Shown in pieces: positions 48,417 through 56,681 of a DNA stretch of 64,000 nt; position 1 is the first letter of the stretch, and each line of letters opens with the position of its first letter. The stretch covers positions 1-64,000 of the forward strand of contig JAOZGN010000006.1 in the NCBI GenBank assembly GCA_027491555.1, read 5' to 3'. Both the position numbers and the translations under genes were made by a program. The stretch is from Thermoproteota archaeon. Lineage in GTDB: Archaea; Thermoproteota; Korarchaeia; Korarchaeales; Korarchaeaceae. The notes below the pieces were generated by a model. The model was not told the origin of the DNA. It ran no database searches and saw nothing but the letters and a program-made list of their open reading frames with translations.

Positions 48417-49316
48417 TCACCCCTGCTCCGACCTAGTGACGGCCAGCGTCACCCCAGCCAAGAGAACCGCGCCGCCAATCACGACCCTTAGGGACGGGAC
48501 CTCGCCCAGCACGACCCAGGCCAGGACCGTCGCTCCTATGGGCTCCATCAAGATCGCCAGCGAGACCACGTGCGCCTTGACGTACTTCAGGGCGTAGTTG
48601 TAGAGGGTGTGACCCACGCATGAGGGTCCCAGGGCCAGGGCCAGAAAGATCGCGTACTCCCTGAACGGGTAGCCAGTTAGGGGGCTCCCTATCGAGAGCG
48701 CGCCGGCAGCCAGCGCGAGCCCAGAGACCCCGTAAACGGACGCCGCGTAAGACAGGGTGTCGAGGCTCCTCCTCAGCGCCCTGCCCGCCACCAAGTAGAG
48801 TGCCAGAGCCACTGCGCCCGCGAGGGCGAGGGTTGCTCCCAAGAGGTCACGCTCGGTGAGGGTCCAGGCCTCACCAACGATCGCGGCGGCGCCCAGCATT
48901 CCCAGAGCGATTCCGGCGGCCTCTCGAAGGGTTATCCTGTCTCCAAGGAGGGCCCACCCCAAGACGGCGGCAAACATCGGGGCAGAGTCGACCAGCACAA
49001 CGCTCACCGCGACGGAGGTGTACTTGAGGGAGGTCACCCAAGTCGCGAAGTGAACGGCCAGAGCGATCCCCGAGGCCGCTAGCTGTGGGAGCAGACCCTC
49101 AATGACCTCTACAGATCTCAGTAGAGATGGGAGTGAGACGAGCGACATAATCGCGGCCGCTATCAGAAGTCTGTTGGCCGCTATCACCATGGCCGGCGCG
49201 CTGCTCAGCTTGATCAGGACGCTGGCGGAGGACACGGAAGAGACCCCTATCGCCAGCGCCAGCCTCGGGTCGAGCCCGCGTTGACCCCGCGCCACGGCCG
49301 AGCGCTCCCCCCTCAC
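48417..49316 (-). CDS. EamA/DMT-family transporter
   Basis: 299 aa with ten hydrophobic segments in two repeated halves, each an EamA domain (LALAIGVSSVSSASVLIKLS... AVHFATWVTSLKYTSVAVSV; GVSGLALAAGALSIG... YNYALKYVKAHVVSLAILME). The second-half ending (PIGATVLAWVVLGEVPSLRV) is classic for drug/metabolite exporters. Substrate unknown. GTG 49316 start. It is convergent with the MIP18 gene and diverges from the molybdoenzyme remnant. Confidence 0.9.
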   Translation of the reverse strand: MRGERSAVARGQRGLDPRLALAIGVSSVSSASVLIKLSSAPAMVIAANRLLIAAAIMSLVSLPSLLRSVEVIEGLLPQLAASGIALAVHFATWVTSLKYTSVAVSVVLVDSAPMFAAVLGWALLGDRITLREAAGIALGMLGAAAIVGEAWTLTERDLLGATLALAGAVALALYLVAGRALRRSLDTLSYAASVYGVSGLALAAGALSIGSPLTGYPFREYAIFLALALGPSCVGHTLYNYALKYVKAHVVSLAILMEPIGATVLAWVVLGEVPSLRVVIGGAVLLAGVTLAVTRSEQG

Positions 49317-49407
49317 GGTATTAAGGAGATCGGGCGCAGGCGACCAGAGTGGGTACCTGGAGGCGGATCATCTGCCAGAGGGACTGTCCAAGACGCGTGC
49401 GGCCTCC

Positions 49408-49763
49408 TTGTCAGGGTCGAGGGAGGCCCCGGAGGAATTCCCGATAAGGCTCCTCACGAGTTCAGTTCCCCTCGATACGAGCACTCAGGACGAACTCGAC
49501 TCGCTAGATGAGGTTCACGTGAGTCCTGAAGACGCCGGGGAGCTTGGACTCACGGACGGGGCCCTGACAGTCCTCGAGTCCTCGGCGGGTGGGAGGGCCG
49601 CGGCTGAGGTTAGGTTGACGGGTCGCTTCCAGCGGCGGTGGCGTGGGTCAGGAGGTCAGGCAGGCTGGCGAAGGGGTTTGTTAACGATCTCGTCAGTCCC
49701 GAGAAGCAGGCCGTCGGGGGCGGCAACACGTTCAACTCTACCTGCGTTAGGCTGAGGCCCCTC
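49408..49763 (+). pseudogene. Remnant of a molybdopterin oxidoreductase large subunit (3' end, frameshifted)
   Basis: The roughly 500-base gap between the EamA and GNAT genes has no intact gene but holds a recognisable C-terminal molybdopterin-dinucleotide-binding region. One frame reads EEFPIRLLTSSVPLDTSTQ then VHVSPEDAGELGLTDGALTV, matching the family pattern 'YPL.L.TGR.P.HTQ' and 'V.INPEDA..LGI.DGD.V'. After about 49625 homology continues in another frame: GFVNDLVSPEKQAVGGGN and TFNSTCVRLRPL, the usual family ending. So the 5' part is missing and at least one frameshift has occurred. This looks like a decayed CISM-type enzyme (polysulfide/thiosulfate/formate class not decidable). Confidence 0.6.
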
Positions 49764-49834
49764 CGCGTGAGGCGAGGTCGGACGGCACCTTTTTTGAGTG
49801 GCGAGCGGGAACTCAAACTGAGAGGCTGTCCATC

Positions 49835-50725
49835 ATGATCCTGCGGGAGGCAGATGAAGGCGACGTGGGCGACATCGTCGCCGTCTACACCTACGGAGAG
49901 CGAATAGACGACCGGCTGGAGAGGGTCCGGAGGTTCGGCTGGTGGGGAGACGAGGAGGCGCTCGCCTGGTACCTGAAGTCGCTGAAGAGGAGTGGGGGTA
50001 TCTCGATAGTCGCGGTGGAAGGGGAGAAGGTCGTTGGAGAGGCCGAGATAGCCCCCGACAGTGGCCCCAGTCTCGTCGGAGAGCACGCATTTCTGCTGAG
50101 CCTTTGGACGCACCCCAAGTACCGGGGGAAGGGGGTGGGGAAGGCCCTCCTGGACAGGTGCCTCGAGATAGCCAAGAAGTGGGGCTTCCAAGTGGTCGAC
50201 ACGATCCCGATACCGGGGAGCGAGAGGTTCTTCTCCGCCACGGGGTTCTCCAAGGTGGCCAGGCAGGTCGTCGCCGAGGCCAGCAGCAGGCCGACCCCTG
50301 GGTTGGCAGGGTTAGTCAGCTTGGGGCCGGGGGACTTCCCCGAGAACCTCTGTCTCCTTGCAGGACACGTGAGGCCTGGAAGGCTCAGCTGGGAACTCCT
50401 CTGGGGTCAGGCGGAAGTAGGTCTTGGGCTACCCTCTCCTAAGGCGTTCAGGCTCAGGGTGGGATCGTGGAACTTCGCGCTTCTCCTCTACGCCATTCCT
50501 TCAAAGAATGGGCCAAAGGCGGCTGCCCTGCTGTGGGGAGAACCCCGAGTGGGAGTTGGCCAGGTTTTCGACGCCGTCGAGGTCAGCCTCAGAATTGCGT
50601 CTGAGGCGGGGTTTAAGAGGGTAAGGGCCCAGCTCTGGGAGAAGTTCCTGCCCTCCTTCTCGGCCGCGGGATTCGATGAGGTGAAGAAGGTGCCCTGGGT
50701 GCGGAAGCAGATCAGGCCCAGATGA
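49835..50725 (+). CDS. GNAT-family N-acetyltransferase, double-length
   Basis: 296 aa. The N-terminal half is a GNAT domain: an opening MILREADEGDVGDIVAVY, and the acetyl-CoA motif LSLWTHPKYRGKGVGKALLD (Q/RxxGxG/A) near residue 90-110, then ERFFSATGFSKVAR. The C-terminal half (VRPGRLSWELLWGQAEV to SAAGFDEVKKVPWVR) looks like a second, degenerate GNAT domain without the CoA loop, giving the tandem layout of some archaeal acetyltransferases. Substrate unknown. Its ATG overlaps the last out-of-frame codons of the molybdoenzyme remnant. Confidence 0.85.
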   Translation: MILREADEGDVGDIVAVYTYGERIDDRLERVRRFGWWGDEEALAWYLKSLKRSGGISIVAVEGEKVVGEAEIAPDSGPSLVGEHAFLLSLWTHPKYRGKGVGKALLDRCLEIAKKWGFQVVDTIPIPGSERFFSATGFSKVARQVVAEASSRPTPGLAGLVSLGPGDFPENLCLLAGHVRPGRLSWELLWGQAEVGLGLPSPKAFRLRVGSWNFALLLYAIPSKNGPKAAALLWGEPRVGVGQVFDAVEVSLRIASEAGFKRVRAQLWEKFLPSFSAAGFDEVKKVPWVRKQIRPR

Positions 50726-50788
50726 CCAGTGGGGACCCTGTGAGATTAATTAACCCCCTCGTAGCCGCGCCCGCGGAGGAGTGGGGAA

Positions 50789-51820
50789 ATGGCTGGAGCT
50801 TCAGTCGGAGACGGGAAGTACGACGCCATCGTTGTTGGAGGCGGCATAGCGGGCCTCACGGCGGCCCTCTATCTGGCCAGGCAGAATCTGAGGACCTTGG
50901 TGGTCACGATGGACGTCGGCGGACAGCTGCTCTTGGCCACTGAGATTCAGAACTACCCGGGGTTCAAGTCGATAGACGGATTCAGCCTCTCCAAGAAGGT
51001 CGAAGAGCAGGCCAAGCTATTTGGCGCTGAGTTCAAGTACGATGAGGTCGTGGAGATCGTCAGAGACGGAGACCTCTTCGCAGTCAGGACCGTGACTGGA
51101 GGTGAGCATAAGGCAGACACTCTAATCCTCGCGTTTGGGAAGAAGCCGAGGGAGCTGGGGGTTCCAGGGGAGGAGAAATTCAAGGGGAGAGGTGTGAGCT
51201 ACTGCGCGACGTGCGACGCCCCCCTGTTCAAGGGAAAGAGGGTTGTTCTCGCGGGGGTCGGGCCGCACGGGATCGAGGCCGCCAGCATGCTCTCTGACCT
51301 AGTCAGCGAACTGTACTGGGTGTTCCCGGGGGACACTCCCGGGGGAGAGGAGGAGGTGCTCAAATCGGTGACCTCGCGACCCAACGTGCGGGTGCTCGCC
51401 AAGTCCAAGATAGTGGAGATCCGGGGGCGTTCCAAGGTGGAGGCGGTCCTTGTGGAGACCCCGGACGGCAGGGTGGAGCTCGAGGTCGACGGGGTGTTCG
51501 TAGAGATGGGATACGTGCCCGAGACGGGCATAGTCCGCGGGCTGGTCGAGCTCAATGGGAAGGGTGAGATCGTCGTGGACAAGCTCTGCAGGACGTCCGC
51601 CCAGGGGGTCTTCGCGGCCGGAGACGTGACGGACATCCCGTACAAGCAGGCGGTCATCTCCGCAGGGATGGGCGCCACAGCCGCGCTCTCCGCCTACAGC
51701 TACCTGATGAGGAAGAGAGGGAAGGAACTCAAGACCCTATCCGACTGGAAGCACGTCGATGTGGGTGGAGAGAAGGAAGGGCCTGGAGGGGGAGGGCTCT
51801 TCTTTGCCCCCCCATCCTAA
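50789..51820 (+). CDS. trxB: Thioredoxin reductase-like flavoprotein
   Basis: 343 aa. FAD-binding AIVVGGGIAGLTAALYLARQ is at the N terminus, the redox CATC motif in VSYCATCDAPLFKGKR near residue 144, and the final FAD motif GVFAAGDVTDIPYKQAVIS. The NAD(P)H-binding glycine motif is abnormal: GVGPHGIEAASML where GGGDSAVEEA is usual, and the 2'-phosphate-binding basic pair is not evident (YWVFPGDTPGG). It may therefore use NADH or another donor, as known for some archaeal reductases. The C-terminal tail is glycine-rich. No thioredoxin gene adjoins it. Confidence 0.9.
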   Translation: MAGASVGDGKYDAIVVGGGIAGLTAALYLARQNLRTLVVTMDVGGQLLLATEIQNYPGFKSIDGFSLSKKVEEQAKLFGAEFKYDEVVEIVRDGDLFAVRTVTGGEHKADTLILAFGKKPRELGVPGEEKFKGRGVSYCATCDAPLFKGKRVVLAGVGPHGIEAASMLSDLVSELYWVFPGDTPGGEEEVLKSVTSRPNVRVLAKSKIVEIRGRSKVEAVLVETPDGRVELEVDGVFVEMGYVPETGIVRGLVELNGKGEIVVDKLCRTSAQGVFAAGDVTDIPYKQAVISAGMGATAALSAYSYLMRKRGKELKTLSDWKHVDVGGEKEGPGGGGLFFAPPS

Positions 51821-51932
51821 AACACTCACGCCGGCATCGGGTGAGTCCCCGCCACCTTGTCGCCCTGCCTGAGCGCGCTGGGATCCTCCCAAACCGGCTT
51901 CGCGCTCACCGGCAGGGGTCGGTTCCATTCAA

Positions 51933-52838
51933 TCATCGACTGGGTTCCAATCCTGAGAGACGCTGTATCATTTGTGCGACGAGTCTGATCTCTCTCTGAG
52001 CGTCGGGCGCCGCCCTGAGCCTGATGAAGTGGGTCCACGCAGAGTCCCTACCGCTAATCAGGATCCTAGTGGTGCACGCCTGTGGGAGGATGTACCTGGC
52101 GTCCTCCATCTCCACGCCTGCGTCAACAAGTCCGTAGTAGGTTTTGAGGGATCTCTCGACTTCCCTCTCCATCCTCCTCCTCAGCTCGGCGTCAAGGTGG
52201 CCGGGTAGGTAGTACCCGGCGACCTGAGACACCCTCTGGCTCTGCTGAGTGAAGCTCAGCGCCCTGTGCCTGACCAGCTGGTGGCTGCAGACCCTGGATA
52301 TCCCTTCCACCAAGAACGCGTGGAAGCCGTGCCTGGGATCTGGCCAGGGAGAAGACAGGAGCATGTGGACCCAGATGCCCTCCACCTCCCCGCTCGACAG
52401 CTCGACCCGGAAACCGCCCTCTGGGCCCCCTCCTTTGGAACTCAGTCCCACGGCCCTGGAGAGAATTGGGAAGTGGAGGAGGATCCTCTTGGCAAACGCT
52501 CTGACCTCATGGTCGCCGCGCTCGATCATCTCGACGGCGACGCGGGGGTTCATGGACAGGAGCCCCTCATCCTCGGACAGCTCTACGAACTTCCAGTGAA
52601 AGAGCCTCGACTTGACCTCCTCCGGATCGTCCTCGATCCACACCCGGATGAGGCTGTGCTCGAACACGGAGAGGTGTCCCCAACCCAGGAGCTTTCTGAA
52701 GAGTAGCTCCATCCTCTTGGGCGTCGCCTCCCCGATCATGCCCTCCACAGGCTTGGAACTCCGGGACACCCTCGCGCCCAGATACAGGAGCCAGTCCCCT
52801 CCGGCGACCTCAACCCTTAAGACCCTCAACCTCACCAC
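51933..52838 (-). CDS. thyX: Flavin-dependent thymidylate synthase ThyX
   Basis: 301 aa. The ThyX motif is present: QLVRHRALSFTQQSQRVS (RHRxxSxxxxSxR), preceded by the GHLSVFEHSLIRVWI segment with the conserved His, and PQACTTRILISGRDSAWTHF towards the C terminus. It methylates dUMP to dTMP with methylenetetrahydrofolate and FAD. GTG 52838 lies inside the 3' end of the dCTP deaminase gene (29-base overlap), so the two successive steps from dCTP to dTMP are coupled. Confidence 0.95.
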   Translation of the reverse strand: MVRLRVLRVEVAGGDWLLYLGARVSRSSKPVEGMIGEATPKRMELLFRKLLGWGHLSVFEHSLIRVWIEDDPEEVKSRLFHWKFVELSEDEGLLSMNPRVAVEMIERGDHEVRAFAKRILLHFPILSRAVGLSSKGGGPEGGFRVELSSGEVEGIWVHMLLSSPWPDPRHGFHAFLVEGISRVCSHQLVRHRALSFTQQSQRVSQVAGYYLPGHLDAELRRRMEREVERSLKTYYGLVDAGVEMEDARYILPQACTTRILISGRDSAWTHFIRLRAAPDAQREIRLVAQMIQRLSGLEPSR

Positions 52839-53364
52839 CCAAGCTCTTGGGGAGGCTCACGCCCCTCTGCCCCTGATAGAAGCCGGAGTACGGCCTCGAG
52901 GACCTGCCGTCGAGCCTGAAGAGGACCACGTGAAGGAACCTGACCCCCCTGTAGATCTTCACGGGGGATGGCCTGGTCCAAGCGACCTCTACGGTCAGCT
53001 GCCCCTCAAAGCCAGCGTCTACGAGAGTCGGGGCGGACAGGAACCCCCACCGGGCGAAGGTGCTCCTGAGACCGCAGAGCCCTGCCACGTCCTCCGGGAG
53101 CCTAACCCTCTCCTGAGTGACCAGGAGGAGGCTCGTGTCTCCGGGGACTATGAGCCCCTCATCTGGGATCTCTCTTATCACGAAGTGCTTCTCCGGATCG
53201 GCGCTCCTGAGGTCGATCACTTCGCCCTCGAAGGATGGAAACGCCACCTCCTCACCGATTCTCAGGTCGACACCGTTTTCTCGAATAGTGTCTGGGTAGA
53301 GGGGATCTATCTCAAGTCTACCCGACTCTAACAGGCCTCTTATGGCCCTGTCGCTCAGTAGCAT
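52810..53364 (-). CDS. dcd: dCTP deaminase (second paralogue)
   Basis: 184 aa from ATG 53364, where the family N terminus MLLSDRAIRGLLESGRLEID begins. ENGVDLRIGEEV, LCGLRSTFARWGFL, the glutamate in TLVDAGFEGQLTVEV and the C-terminal lid YSGFYQGQRGVSLPKS are all as in archaeal bifunctional dCTP deaminase/dUTPases. It is directly upstream of and overlaps thyX, the expected partner. The other paralogue (17446-18012) lacks the typical YQGQ lid. Confidence 0.92.
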   Translation of the reverse strand: MLLSDRAIRGLLESGRLEIDPLYPDTIRENGVDLRIGEEVAFPSFEGEVIDLRSADPEKHFVIREIPDEGLIVPGDTSLLLVTQERVRLPEDVAGLCGLRSTFARWGFLSAPTLVDAGFEGQLTVEVAWTRPSPVKIYRGVRFLHVVLFRLDGRSSRPYSGFYQGQRGVSLPKSLGGEVEGLKG

Positions 53365-53441
53365 GTCTCCGCCCACCCTCGTGGGCCCAGGATTTAATGC
53401 CGCGTTGGCCGCCTGTCCAAGCACGTTCCCAGGCAGTCCCC

Positions 53442-53864
53442 TCAAATTGCGTACTCCAGCGAGCCCGATCCCTGCTGGCCTCTCTGCTGCCTCGATATCA
53501 CGGGTGCGGGGAGCGGCGGGGGGACGCCGATGGATCGGCTGGCCACCACGGCGTCGGCCATCGCGGATGAGAACACCGCCTGGACCACGGCGTCGGGGGG
53601 CTTACCAGAGCTGGACCTCTGAACGGCTTCCTTAACCTCCTTTTCGCTCCCCTGGATCAGGACTATCCCTCTGATCGTTATCTGGGCCACCGCCGGATTG
53701 TAAGTTGCCGAGACGACGAACGATCCCTTTGCCTTTCCCTGGCCAGCTGGCTCAAGCTTGTGAACGGTCACGTTAAGCTGTATCTGAACAGGAGCAGGTA
53801 AAGGAGTCTCTACGTCCCAGAGACGCTCTGCGGAGATGCTTGTGGTCCTCACGCTCACCATCAT
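53442..53864 (-). CDS. Conserved hypothetical protein, 140 aa
   Basis: Unrecognised. A beta-rich first half (VRTTSISAERLWDVETPLPA, QIQLNVTVHKLEPAGQGKAK, AQITIRGIVLIQGSEKEVKE) and a helical second half (DAVVQAVFSSAMADAVVASR) followed by a proline-rich stretch and a Q/G/S-rich tail. The strand-helix organisation recalls SecB-like folds, but this is a weak inference. ATG 53864 (second ATG 53861). It is divergent from the CBS-domain gene across a 52-base gap. Confidence 0.6.
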   Translation of the reverse strand: MMVSVRTTSISAERLWDVETPLPAPVQIQLNVTVHKLEPAGQGKAKGSFVVSATYNPAVAQITIRGIVLIQGSEKEVKEAVQRSSSGKPPDAVVQAVFSSAMADAVVASRSIGVPPPLPAPVISRQQRGQQGSGSLEYAI

Positions 53865-53891
53865 GGCGGTACTTGCGCACTCCCTCGGGGC

Positions 53892-53903
53892 CTATTTTTA
53901 ATG
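53892..53903 (+). promoter_or_regulatory. TATA-like element before the CBS-domain gene
   Basis: The stretch ctatttttaatg lies about 20-25 bases before ATG 53917, fitting a leaderless start; the divergent gene at 53864 may use its complement. Confidence 0.5.
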
Positions 53904-53916
53904 ATCTTGTGGCCCT

Positions 53917-54840
53917 ATGGCCAGACGTGCACACTCTCCTGTCCAGGGAGGTCTAAGATTGGGCGCCCTGATCGGCTTGATAGGGAGATACCCGCCCCCC
54001 GTTGTCGTAGAGCCCCAGACGCCTCTAGTAAACGTCCTAAGGGGGTTGAAGAACAGGGCGGTTAGGCACGCGCTCGTGCAGGAGGAGAGGCGGCTTGTCG
54101 GGATAATATCTGCCAAGGACATCCTCCGCGATCTCGTCAGGGCCGAGGATAGAACCCTCTCACAACTGAACGAGAGACTCGCAAGGGATGTGATGACCCG
54201 GGACGTCGTAACGGTCGGCTTCGAGGAGGGCTTCGCGAGGCTGGTGGAGAAGTTCCTTGAGCACGACTTTGGGACAATCCCCGTTGTCGGCGCCAAAGGC
54301 AAGGCTGTGGGCGTTGTATCAGAGCGCCACATCGTGGACGCGCTTTCCGGACACGTGACTTATGTTCGCGTCGGTGAGATAGCCAGCTCCCCGTTGATCA
54401 CGGCGGACGCCGGATCCACGCTCTACGACGCGATCGCCAAGATGGTCGAGTTCAACATACGGAGGGTTCCGTTCATCGGAGAGACCGGAAGCCTGACGGG
54501 GATCATCACGCTGAAGGATGTCGTCTCTCTCTTGGGATCTTGGAGGACGGTGGAGGCAATTGAGGTGGGGAGAGGGGGCGAGATCTCCGATACTCCGCTC
54601 GACCCAACGTGGAGGTGCTCTATCGCCTCGATCGACTCCAAGGTCGACGTCAGTGAGGCCCTCAAGAAGATGAGGTCGCTGGGGGTCGGAAGCCTGCTGG
54701 TGAGAGACGGTGACCAGATAGTGGGGATAGTGACGGAGAGGGACGTGGTCAGGAAACTACCCAAGGTCATGGGCGCTGACGTCTTCGTCGACGCTGTCAG
54801 GCAGGAGATCTTCGTGGGCAGGATATCCAAGTACGGATGA
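53917..54840 (+). CDS. Protein with four CBS domains
   Basis: 307 aa made of four consecutive CBS motifs, each with the ending 'GIIT.KDV': LVGIISAKDILRDLV, AVGVVSERHIVDALS, LTGIITLKDVVSLLG and IVGIVTERDVVRKL. Two Bateman modules usually bind adenine nucleotides or S-adenosyl compounds. No effector domain is attached, so it probably regulates a separate partner. Convergent with the HypE-like gene with one base between the stops. Confidence 0.93.
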   Translation: MARRAHSPVQGGLRLGALIGLIGRYPPPVVVEPQTPLVNVLRGLKNRAVRHALVQEERRLVGIISAKDILRDLVRAEDRTLSQLNERLARDVMTRDVVTVGFEEGFARLVEKFLEHDFGTIPVVGAKGKAVGVVSERHIVDALSGHVTYVRVGEIASSPLITADAGSTLYDAIAKMVEFNIRRVPFIGETGSLTGIITLKDVVSLLGSWRTVEAIEVGRGGEISDTPLDPTWRCSIASIDSKVDVSEALKKMRSLGVGSLLVRDGDQIVGIVTERDVVRKLPKVMGADVFVDAVRQEIFVGRISKYG

Positions 54841-54841
54841 G

Positions 54842-55837
54842 CTACCCTGAGAGGACCCTCCAGAGTTCCTCAGAAACGGGTCTGTTGAGGTCGAGCTTCG
54901 ACCCGTCCAACCTCTCCAAGACGCGGACGGAGGGATCAGAGACGAACTCTCCCACCACCGCCGCAGCGATGCCGTTCGCCCTGAGTTCGCGGACGATCTC
55001 CTCGGCCGAGTCCACTGGGGCCGCTATGAGCAGGGAGCCCGAACTCACGAGTCGAAGGGGGTCAGCCCCCAGGGCCTCGCACACTACCTGGGTCTCCGGC
55101 CTGATCGGGATATCCTCCTCGCGGACAACGACCCCGACGCCGGACGCCATGGCGACCTCCTGAATTCCGGCGGCTATTCCCCCCTCGGTGGGGTCGTGGA
55201 GCGCGTGCGCCCCTAAGTCGGCGGCGATCCTCGCGTCCCTGACCACGCTTATCTCTCGGATGAACTCCGCAGCCCTGTCTAAAACGCCCTCGTCGACCTT
55301 TTCGGCGAGTCTCCCCCTCAGGTCGGTCGCCAAGATGGCCGTCCCCTCGAGGGCAGCCGCCTTGGTCACTATGGCCAGGTCACCGGGCTTCGCTCCGGAA
55401 CTCCTGATGAGCCTGTCGGGGCTCGTGAATCCTATGGCCGTCGTGACAATTATGTCTCGGTCGAGCCAGGGTGTAACCTCCGTGTGGCCGCCGACCACGC
55501 TCGCCCCGACCTCGTCGGCGGCGGACCGTATCTGATCGGCCAGCTCCTCGAGCCTCTCGAACGTGGTGCCGCCGCTGGCCAGGAGGGTCACGACGAGCCA
55601 CCTCGGGTCTGCCCCCGAAGTGGCGACGTCGTTGCACGCCACATGGACAGACAGCCATCCCGCGTTCCTACCGGCCCCGGTGATGGGGTCCGAGTGAACC
55701 ACCACCGCGACCCCGTCGGCCAAGAGGGCCGCGTAGTCCTCGCCCAACCCTGGACCCAAGAGGACATCGTCCCTTGGCTCGTAGATTCTGCTCAGGAATT
55801 CCCTCAGCTGATCGGGTGGGAGCTTCCCAGCCAGCAC
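54842..55837 (-). CDS. HypE/AIR-synthase-related protein
   Basis: 331 aa of the PurM/HypE/ThiL/SelD superfamily. The N-terminal ATP region (VVVHSDPITGAGRNAGWLSV, HVACNDVATSGADPRWLVV) and the C-terminal HDPTEGGIAAGIQEVAMASG are intact. This is the stand-alone archaeal 'AIR synthase related' group, related to HypE, which dehydrates carbamoylated cysteine for Ni-Fe hydrogenase. The HypE C-terminal cysteine motif (PRIC) is absent, so hydrogenase maturation is unlikely. Exact function unknown. Confidence 0.85.
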   Translation of the reverse strand: MLAGKLPPDQLREFLSRIYEPRDDVLLGPGLGEDYAALLADGVAVVVHSDPITGAGRNAGWLSVHVACNDVATSGADPRWLVVTLLASGGTTFERLEELADQIRSAADEVGASVVGGHTEVTPWLDRDIIVTTAIGFTSPDRLIRSSGAKPGDLAIVTKAAALEGTAILATDLRGRLAEKVDEGVLDRAAEFIREISVVRDARIAADLGAHALHDPTEGGIAAGIQEVAMASGVGVVVREEDIPIRPETQVVCEALGADPLRLVSSGSLLIAAPVDSAEEIVRELRANGIAAAVVGEFVSDPSVRVLERLDGSKLDLNRPVSEELWRVLSG

Positions 55838-55860
55838 GGGCCGATCACTCGGACGCAGTG

Positions 55861-55910
55861 AAAAAAGTTGACTGAATGGGGGACCCGACCCGGACTCGGG
55901 CCGGGACCCC
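55861..55910 (-). terminator. Long G/C hairpin with displaced T tract (minus strand)
   Basis: Bases 55878-55910 form a stem of about 14 pairs (outer GGGG/CCCC, one A-A mismatch, then CCCGACCCG/CGGGCCGGG with one mismatch) around a gact loop. On the minus strand six T residues follow 11 bases later (55861-55866). It probably ends the transcript of the adenosine-specific kinase gene. Confidence 0.55.
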
Positions 55911-55932
55911 TTGGAGGGTGGCCCACGTATCC

Positions 55933-55950
55933 TAAAGCCCCGAGGCTTTA
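55933..55950. ncRNA. Second hairpin in the 3' region of the adenosine-specific kinase gene
   Basis: taaagcc / ggcttta form a perfect seven-pair stem around a ccga loop, 23 bases from the long hairpin at 55878-55910. The pair of hairpins in the 174-base gap could be a structured 3' UTR or a small RNA transcribed on the minus strand. It has no match to tRNA or box C/D pattern that I can see. Confidence 0.35.
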
Positions 55951-56011
55951 TGGATTTCGATTAGAACCGTCGGCGGACCATTGACAACGTTTTGAAACGG
56001 TCATCCACGCG

Positions 56012-56515
56012 TCAAAGCTTGTAGCCGAACCTCCTCAGAAGCTCCTTGCGCTCTCTTACGTCCTCGTCGCCCTCGACGCCAAGCGGCGTGAGGCCGTCAA
56101 CGACCCCAAGCAGCCCCCTCCCCTGGCTGGTCTCCGCCACTATGGCCTGAAGCGGGTTTGCCGTGGCGGCGAAGATGTTGGCGATCTCGCTCACGGTCTT
56201 CAGTCTGTTCAGGACGTTGATCGGCCACGCGTCGCGAATCAGGATGACGAGAGTGTGGCCCGCGGCGAGCCTCTTCGCCCTCTCGATGGCCTCCTTCTCG
56301 AGCTCGGGGTCGTTTCCAACGTGCCTGATCAGCCTCTTCCCCGACGACTCGCAGAAGGCTATCCCGAACTTTATCGAAGGGCACGATTCGATCAGGGCCT
56401 CGTAGACATCCTCTACTGTCTTGATGAAGTGGGACTGAGCCACGATTATGTTGGTCCCCTCTGGAGGGGAGATGTCCACCACATGGATCTTCACGCCCTC
56501 ACACATTCCATCCAC
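56012..56515 (-). CDS. Adenosine-specific kinase (PF04008 type)
   Basis: 167 aa, the full length of this small archaeal family. Recognisable phrases: [60 protein letters not shown] and [20 protein letters not shown] with GLLGVVDG. The group was described structurally as binding adenosine and is annotated adenosine-specific kinase. GTG 56515 lies about 28 bases from a gtatttttcc box (56541-56550, minus strand); ATG 56506 is an alternative. Confidence 0.93.
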   Translation of the reverse strand: MDGMCEGVKIHVVDISPPEGTNIIVAQSHFIKTVEDVYEALIESCPSIKFGIAFCESSGKRLIRHVGNDPELEKEAIERAKRLAAGHTLVILIRDAWPINVLNRLKTVSEIANIFAATANPLQAIVAETSQGRGLLGVVDGLTPLGVEGDEDVRERKELLRRFGYKL

Positions 56516-56639
56516 CCCGCGCCGCTATCGTAACATCTGGGGAAAAATACGTAAAGTTGACGGCCCCTCGGGCACTACGAGCTAATGGCTTCTGTCGTCA
56601 GGCGAGCTGCCAGGCGGATGAGCCCCGCATGTGTCGAAA

Positions 56640-56653
56640 TACCTATCTATACC
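56640..56653 (+). promoter_or_regulatory. TATA-like element before the CARDB surface protein
   Basis: The stretch tacctatctatacc precedes a GGAGGG Shine-Dalgarno (56671-56676) and the TTG at 56682; a transcript would begin near 56670. Confidence 0.45.
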
Positions 56654-56681
56654 CGTCGGGGAGGGTGGTCCGGAGGGTGGC

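Noticed and set aside
49281..49511. Separate 76-aa ORF and other short frames in the molybdoenzyme remnant
   Set aside because: The recognisable homology lies in two other frames; this one is a shadow.
53442..53864. SecB chaperone
   Set aside because: Only a vague strand/helix resemblance; no signature residues, so left as hypothetical.
54842..55837. Genuine HypE hydrogenase maturation protein
   Set aside because: The C-terminal cysteine motif needed for the HypF-transferred carbamoyl group is absent and no hyp or hydrogenase genes are nearby.
55878..55950. A tRNA or box H/ACA RNA in the gap after the HypE-like gene
   Set aside because: No acceptor/T-arm pattern and no ACA box at the right distance; kept only as a hairpin/terminator element.
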